DNA of 58,485 nt. It comes from Zoogloea sp. GTDB lineage: Bacteria; Pseudomonadota; Gammaproteobacteria; Burkholderiales; Rhodocyclaceae. Position numbers and translations under genes: made by a program. Every line of letters starts with the position of its first letter. The first letter of the stretch is position 1. Positions 53,945 through 58,485 of the stretch are shown piece by piece. The notes beneath the pieces were generated by a model. That model made no database searches, was not told the DNA's origin, and worked only from the letters and a program-made list of their open reading frames with translations. The stretch covers positions 1 to 58,485 of the forward strand of contig NZ_JAKLLN010000026.1 in assembly GCF_023150065.1 (NCBI RefSeq), read 5' to 3'.

Positions 53945-55369
53945 ATGAATACCGCCACCACCCGCCTCGAACACGATCTTCTCGGCGACAAGGAAGTCCC
54001 GACCGCTGCTTACTACGGCGTGCACACCCTGCGCGCCCTCGAGAACTTCCCCATCACCGGCATCACCATCGCCGTCTATCCGGACCTGATCCGTGCCCTG
54101 GCCGAGATCAAGCGCGCGGCCGCCCAGGCCAACTGTGAGCTGGGCCTGCTCGACCAGGAGCGGATGAAGGCCATCGCTGCCGCCTGTGACGAGCTGGTGG
54201 TCGGCCGCCTGCACGAGCAATTCGTGGTGGACGTGATCCAGGGGGGCGCCGGCACCTCCACCAACATGAACGCCAACGAGGTCATCGCCAACCGTGCGCT
54301 GGAAATCATGGGCCACCAGCGCGGCGAGTACGCCTATCTGCACCCCAACGAACACGTCAACATGAGCCAGTCCACCAACGACGTCTATCCCACGGCGCTG
54401 AAGCTGGCCACCTACGTGGGCATCTTCCGCCTGGTGGACGCCATGGCCTACCTGCGCGCGGCCTTCGAGCGCAAGGCCGAGGAGTTTGCCGACGTGCTGA
54501 AGATGGGCCGCACCCAGCTGCAGGACGCGGTGCCCATGACCCTGGGCCAGGAGTTCTCCACCTACGCCACCATGCTCGGCGAGGACGAGGAGCGCCTCAA
54601 GGAGGCCGCCCTGCTGATCCGCGAGATCAACCTCGGCGCCACCGCCATCGGCACCGGCATCAACGCCCACCCCGACTACGCCGGCCTGGTGTGCCGCCGC
54701 CTCGCCGAGATCACCGGCATTCCGGTGGTCACGGCTCCTAACCTGATCGAGGCTACCCAGGATTGCGGCGCCTTCATCCAGCTCTCCGGCGTGCTCAAGC
54801 GCGTGGCGGCCAAGCTCTCGAAGGTCTGCAACGACCTGCGCCTGCTGTCCTCCGGCCCCCGTGCCGGCTTCGGCGAGATCAACCTGCCGCCGCGCCAGGC
54901 CGGCTCCTCCATCATGCCGGGCAAGGTTAACCCGGTGATCCCCGAGGTGGTGAACCAGATCGCCTTCGAGGTCATCGGCAACGACATGACCGTCACCTTC
55001 GCCGCCGAGGCCGGCCAGCTCCAGCTCAACGCCTTCGAACCCATCATTGCCCACAGCCTGTTCAAGAGTGTGCTGCACCTGACCAAGGGCTGCGTGGTGC
55101 TGGCCGACCGCTGCGTGGATGGCATCACCGCCAACCGGGATGCCCTGCGCGCCAGCGTCGAGCGCTCCATCGGCATCGTCACCGCCCTCAACCCCTACAT
55201 CGGCTATGCCCATGCCACCGACGTGGCCGCCGAAGCCCACGCCAGCGGTCGTGGTGTGGCCGAGATCGTGCTGGAGCGCGGCCTGATGACCGCCGAGGCC
55301 CTGGCCGAGGTGCTGCGCCCCGAAGTGCTGACCCGTCCGCGCGCCCTGCCTGCCCGCAAGGCCGCCTGA
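53945..55369 (+). CDS. aspA: Aspartate ammonia-lyase AspA
   Basis: 474 residues of the aspartase/fumarase superfamily. It shows RLEHDLLGDKEVPTAAYYGVHTLRA at the start, NMNANEVIANRALE and HVNMSQSTNDVYPTA in the middle, and the catalytic loop GSSIMPGKVNP (about 320-330). The first part favours aspartase over class II fumarase, but the two are similar. It converts L-aspartate to fumarate and ammonia. The gene lies 20 bases upstream of a dicarboxylate/amino-acid symporter and behind a sigma-54 promoter, so the two genes form an uptake-and-deamination unit. ATG 53945 follows AAGGAGACA. Confidence 0.92.
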   Translation: MNTATTRLEHDLLGDKEVPTAAYYGVHTLRALENFPITGITIAVYPDLIRALAEIKRAAAQANCELGLLDQERMKAIAAACDELVVGRLHEQFVVDVIQGGAGTSTNMNANEVIANRALEIMGHQRGEYAYLHPNEHVNMSQSTNDVYPTALKLATYVGIFRLVDAMAYLRAAFERKAEEFADVLKMGRTQLQDAVPMTLGQEFSTYATMLGEDEERLKEAALLIREINLGATAIGTGINAHPDYAGLVCRRLAEITGIPVVTAPNLIEATQDCGAFIQLSGVLKRVAAKLSKVCNDLRLLSSGPRAGFGEINLPPRQAGSSIMPGKVNPVIPEVVNQIAFEVIGNDMTVTFAAEAGQLQLNAFEPIIAHSLFKSVLHLTKGCVVLADRCVDGITANRDALRASVERSIGIVTALNPYIGYAHATDVAAEAHASGRGVAEIVLERGLMTAEALAEVLRPEVLTRPRALPARKAA

Positions 55370-55389
55370 TCCATCACCGGGATACGATC

Positions 55390-56697
55390 ATGAAAGCCAA
55401 CAAATCCTCACTGCTGATCTTCGCCGCACTGATCCTCGGCATCCTCGTCGGTTACGTCTGTAACCAGGCGGCGCCCACGCCCGAGGCGGCCAAGGAGATC
55501 GCCGGCTACTTCGGCATCATCACCGACATCTTCCTGCGTCTGATCAAGATGATCATCGCGCCGCTGGTCTTCGCCACCCTGGTGTCCGGCCTCGCCAACA
55601 TCGGCGACTCCAAGACCGTCGGCCGCATCGGCTCCAAGGCCCTCGGCTGGTTCATCGGCGCCTCCCTGGTGTCCCTGACCGTCGGGCTGATCTTCGCCAA
55701 CCTGCTGCAGCCCGGCCACGCGCTGAACATGGCCCTGCCCGAGGCCGGTGCCGCCACCAACCTGAAGACCGGCGCCCTCAATCTGAAGGACTTCATCACC
55801 CATGTCTTCCCCAAGAGCATCGTCGAAGCCATGGCGGGCAACTCGGTGCTGCAGATCCTGGTGTTCTCGGTGTTCTTCGGCCTGGCTCTCGGCAACCTGC
55901 ACAGCCAGGCGGCCCGCAGCCTGGTGCAGACCATGGATGAAGTGGTCCATGTGATGCTCAAGGTCACCGACTACGTGATGCGCTTTGCCCCGCTGGGTGT
56001 CTTCGCTGCCGTCGCGGCGGTGGTGACTACCCAGGGGCTGGGCATGCTGAGCGTGTTCGGCAAGCTGCTGGCCAGCTTCTACATCGCCCTGGCCGTGCTG
56101 TGGACCATCCTCATCGGTGCCGGCTACGCGGTGCTGGGCCGCGAGGTGTTCCGGCTCATCAAGCTGGTGCGCAGCCCCATGCTGCTGGGCTTCTCCACCG
56201 CCAGCAGCGAATCGGCCTACCCCAAGCTGATGGAGCAACTCGAGAAGTTCGGCGTCAAGAACCGCATCACCGGCTTCGTCCTGCCCCTGGGCTATTCCTT
56301 TAACCTGGACGGCTCCATGCTGTACACCGGCTTCGCCGCCCTGTTCGTGGCCCAGGCCTACGGCATCCCCATGTCCCTCGGCGAGCAGATCACCATGCTG
56401 CTGGTGCTGATGGTCTCCAGCAAGGGCGTGGCCGGCGTGCCCCGTTCGTCCCTGGTGGTGGTGGCGGCCGTGCTGCCCATGTTCCATCTGCCGGAGGCCG
56501 GCCTGCTGCTGATCATGGGCATCGACCACTTCCTCGACATGGGGCGCACGGCGACCAATGTGCTGGGCAACGCGATCGCCACGGCGGCCGTGGCCAAGTG
56601 GGAAGAGGCCATCGATCCGGTGGATCCGCAGTTGGACGACTCGGACGATGCCCTGCCGGTGGCCGGCGAGGCGGCGCCCGCCACGGCTTCGGCCTGA
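55390..56697 (+). CDS. Dicarboxylate/amino acid:cation symporter (DAACS/SDF family)
   Basis: 435 residues with about eight membrane helices and two re-entrant hairpins. The family signatures GFSTASSESAYPKLM (substrate hairpin, about 275-290) and GYSFNLDGSMLYTGFAALFVAQ (cation site, about 300-322) are visible. The sequence is closer in feel to GltP-type aspartate/glutamate carriers than to DctA, and pairing with aspA supports aspartate as a substrate; C4 dicarboxylates remain possible. Ends with a Pro/Asp/Ala-rich cytoplasmic tail and a terminator. Confidence 0.9.
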   Translation: MKANKSSLLIFAALILGILVGYVCNQAAPTPEAAKEIAGYFGIITDIFLRLIKMIIAPLVFATLVSGLANIGDSKTVGRIGSKALGWFIGASLVSLTVGLIFANLLQPGHALNMALPEAGAATNLKTGALNLKDFITHVFPKSIVEAMAGNSVLQILVFSVFFGLALGNLHSQAARSLVQTMDEVVHVMLKVTDYVMRFAPLGVFAAVAAVVTTQGLGMLSVFGKLLASFYIALAVLWTILIGAGYAVLGREVFRLIKLVRSPMLLGFSTASSESAYPKLMEQLEKFGVKNRITGFVLPLGYSFNLDGSMLYTGFAALFVAQAYGIPMSLGEQITMLLVLMVSSKGVAGVPRSSLVVVAAVLPMFHLPEAGLLLIMGIDHFLDMGRTATNVLGNAIATAAVAKWEEAIDPVDPQLDDSDDALPVAGEAAPATASA

Positions 56698-56740
56698 TCC
56701 ATTTCTCCCTCGGCCTTCCCTTCCTCGGGAAGGCTCCCTT

Positions 56741-56771
56741 GCCCGACCCGTCCAGGGTCGGGCCCTTTTTT
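56741..56771 (+). terminator. Rho-independent terminator after the symporter
   Basis: GCCCGACCC/GGGTCGGGC is a 9-bp stem with loop GTCCA, followed by CC and six T residues. A second stem GCCTTCCC/GGGAAGGC (56713-56734) precedes it. It ends the aspA-symporter operon. Confidence 0.93.
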
Positions 56772-56855
56772 CGTCAGGTCCGCTTTGTGTGGCTTGGGGG
56801 CAGAGGGCGCCAGGCGCGTTCGCCCCATTTGCGGACCCCGCTCAGGGAGTCTCCG

Positions 56856-57548
56856 ATGATCTGTTCTCCGCGCCTTCCGTGCATCCATCTCGTCACCCCC
56901 AACCCGACTGCGGGCCAGCGCGTCGCCCGATTGGTCGCCGAGTTGGGAATCGGTTTTCGGGCCTGGTGGGGCCCCGATGCGCTACTGGCGGGCCTTGATC
57001 CTGAAGCCACCGGAGCCTTGCTCGTCGATGTGAGTCCGGCGGGCCCCGAGTTGGCCATGCTGGAGCGCCTGCCCTCCCGGGGCATCGACCTGCCCGTGAT
57101 CGTCCTGGCCCGGCAGGCCACCGTGGACCTGTGCCGCCGGGCCTTCAAGGCCGGGGCGCGTGAGTTCCTGCCCATGTCTTCGTTGCGGAGTGGGCTGCCC
57201 GACACCTTGCGCAAGGCAGTGGGCCAACATGTGCTCGACCGTCAGCGCCAGCAGCGTGACCTCCATGCCCGCAGCCTCTACGCCCGCCTCTCGGAGCGGG
57301 AGCGGGAAGTGCTCGGCTTGCTGGTGGAAGGGCTGACCAACAAGGAGATAGCCCGCGCCCTCGCCGTCTCCCCCCGCACGGTGGAGGTCCACCGGGCACG
57401 GCTCGCCGCCAAGCTCGAAACCGACTCCCTCGCCAAGCTGGTGAGGCAATATGCCGACCTGGTGGATGAGGACGATGGTCGCCCCGTCCTGGTCTGCGGC
57501 CAGGCTTGGGGCGAGCCCCTGTCCCCCGCCTCCCGGCGCCCCGTCTGA
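56856..57548 (+). CDS. LuxR/NarL-type regulator with degenerate receiver domain
   Basis: 230 residues. The N-terminal part folds like a receiver (about 8-120) but the acid pair is replaced by TPNP (14-17), the conserved Thr/Ser by Ala85 and the conserved Lys by Met107; the phosphoacceptor-like Asp58 (LLVDVSPAG) remains. The C-terminal DNA-binding domain (about 163-222) has the LuxR signature LTNKEIARALAVSPRTVEVHRA. Phosphorylation in the usual way seems unlikely, so the receiver may work as a dimer or ligand switch. ATG 56856 is preferred over an open frame reading through the terminator. No partner kinase is encoded nearby. Confidence 0.88.
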   Translation: MICSPRLPCIHLVTPNPTAGQRVARLVAELGIGFRAWWGPDALLAGLDPEATGALLVDVSPAGPELAMLERLPSRGIDLPVIVLARQATVDLCRRAFKAGAREFLPMSSLRSGLPDTLRKAVGQHVLDRQRQQRDLHARSLYARLSEREREVLGLLVEGLTNKEIARALAVSPRTVEVHRARLAAKLETDSLAKLVRQYADLVDEDDGRPVLVCGQAWGEPLSPASRRPV

Positions 57549-57568
57549 CCCTCTCTTGAGTATTTCCC

Positions 57569-58333
57569 ATGCCCCTTGAGTTCGTGTTTCTCGGCGCTGT
57601 CGCCTTCTTCGCCGGCCTGGTCGACGCCGTGGTGGGCGGTGGTGGCCTGATCCAGATCCCCGTGCTGCTCAGCCACTACCCCCAGGTGGCCATCCCCACC
57701 CTGTTCGGCACCAACAAGCTGTCCAGCATCGCCGGCACCAGCGCTGCCCTGTGGCGCTATGCCCGCTCGGTGCAGATCCCCTGGAAGGTGGTGGTGCCGG
57801 CAGCCCTGGCGGCCCTGGCCGGCGCCTGGGTCGGCGCAGCCGTGGTGGCCTGGCTGCCCCGGGAGGCCATGCGTCCGCTGGTTCTGGTGCTGATGCTGGC
57901 GGTGGCCATCTACACCTTCCGGCGCAAGGATTTCGGCCATGCCGAAACCCGCGAGCTGACCCCCGCCGACCGCTGGCGGGCGGTGGTTTTCGGCGGTGTG
58001 ATCGGCTTCTACGACGGCTTCTTCGGGCCGGGCACGGGCAGCTTCCTGATCTTCGGCTTCGTGCGCCTGTTCGGCATGGACTTCCTGCGCGCCTCCGCCA
58101 GCGCCAAGCTCATCAATGTGGCCACCAACGTCTCGGCCATCGGCTTCTTCGCCAGCCACGGGCCGCTGCTGTGGACGGTCGGTCTGGTCATGGCCGCGTG
58201 CAACCTGGCCGGTGCCCACGTGGGCACCTGGCTCGCCCTGCGCCGCGGCACCGCCTTCGTGCGCCAGGCCTTCCTGGTGGTGGTGTCCGTGCTGATCGCC
58301 AAGCTGGCGTGGGACATGGTGAAGGCCTGGTAG
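57569..58333 (+). CDS. TSUP-family (TauE/SafE, YfcA-like) membrane exporter
   Basis: 254 residues with about seven or eight hydrophobic helices. The repeated family motif is visible in both halves: AGLVDAVVGGGGLIQIPVLL (about 15-34) and GFYDGFFGPGTGSFLIFGFV (about 149-168). The latter is the YfcA-type signature. TSUP proteins move sulfite, sulfonates or other organic anions across the inner membrane. It lies 20 bases after the NarL-type regulator gene and is probably cotranscribed; substrate unknown. Confidence 0.9.
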   Translation: MPLEFVFLGAVAFFAGLVDAVVGGGGLIQIPVLLSHYPQVAIPTLFGTNKLSSIAGTSAALWRYARSVQIPWKVVVPAALAALAGAWVGAAVVAWLPREAMRPLVLVLMLAVAIYTFRRKDFGHAETRELTPADRWRAVVFGGVIGFYDGFFGPGTGSFLIFGFVRLFGMDFLRASASAKLINVATNVSAIGFFASHGPLLWTVGLVMAACNLAGAHVGTWLALRRGTAFVRQAFLVVVSVLIAKLAWDMVKAW

Positions 58334-58342
58334 GGGAGGGGG

Positions 58343-58478
58343 CTCCTGTGGGGTCGAATTCATTCGACCTTCTGCGGGTTGAGCCGTTACGGGACGGCTT
58401 TCCGTTGCTTGGCGTGACGTTGGCCGGGTCTCGCCCCGGCGGGCGACCTTCTTTCTTGTTGCACGACAAGAAAGAAGG
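58343..58478 (+). repeat. REP-like palindrome (copy 2) followed by three further hairpins
   Basis: Four separate perfect inverted repeats lie in series: GGTCGAAT-TC-ATTCGACC (58352-58369, part of the 27-base element also found at 47040), AGCCGT-N6-ACGGCT (58382-58399), GCCGGG-N6-CCCGGC (58423-58440) and a 13-bp arm pair CCTTCTTTCTTGT-N6-ACAAGAAAGAAGG (58447-58478). No open frame of significance covers them. The array begins 9 bases after the exporter gene and runs to the window end, so it may continue. Confidence 0.65.
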
Positions 58479-58485
58479 CAAAGAA

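Overview
The window is a gene-dense, high-GC, uninterrupted bacterial chromosome segment. It has no tRNA, rRNA, CRISPR array, insertion sequence or prophage that I could recognise. Gene content and order point to a motile betaproteobacterium, most likely of the order Rhodocyclales (Azospira/Dechlorosoma/Thauera-like); this placement is an inference from content, not from a search.

Positions 1-12.8 kb hold a chemotaxis locus. It contains the 3' end of a chemoreceptor with a CheR-binding tail, cheR, cheD, cheB, a two-gene partner-switching module (STAS protein plus receiver/PP2C phosphatase/HATPase, resembling Pseudomonas HsbA-HsbR), a second chemoreceptor, two cheV genes, cheY, cheZ and cheA. 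From 13.4 to 21.7 kb follow the flagellar export and placement genes flhB, flhA, flhF, an flhG homologue without a Walker A motif, fliA and the stator genes motC/motD. Divergent flgN-flgM-flgA (minus strand) and flgB-flgL (plus strand) occupy 21.8-34.5 kb, followed by a small lipoprotein and a PilZ-like protein.

The control logic of this half can be read from the DNA. Three sigma-54 (GG-N10-GC) promoters precede flgB, flgG and flgK. Three sigma-28 (FliA) promoters precede the second chemoreceptor, the cheV operon and flgM. This suggests a sigma-54-to-sigma-28 flagellar cascade, with FlgM as checkpoint and the HsbA/HsbR-like pair as a possible extra input.

The second half (35.4-58.5 kb) is metabolic and transport-related. 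It includes an acyl-CoA transferase plus GntP permease behind a sigma-54 promoter with a neighbouring enhancer-binding protein; a LysR regulator facing a bicarbonate transporter pair (sbtA-sbtB); a membrane-anchored HExxHxxGxxD metalloprotease; class I fumarase; a YqhA-like membrane protein; purB; a potassium channel operon; a TetR regulator facing an AbfD/HpaB-superfamily flavoprotein that lacks expected Fe-S ligands; aspartase plus a dicarboxylate/amino-acid symporter behind a sigma-54 promoter; a NarL-type regulator with a degenerate receiver; and a TSUP-family exporter.

Aspartase, fumarase and the symporter together could feed C4 acids and aspartate into the TCA cycle. A small REP-like palindrome occurs twice (47.05 and 58.36 kb) with a compensatory base-pair change, and the second copy opens a series of four hairpins running to the window end. 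No gene-free stretch exceeds 300 bases; the longest is the 296-base flgA/flgB divergent region.
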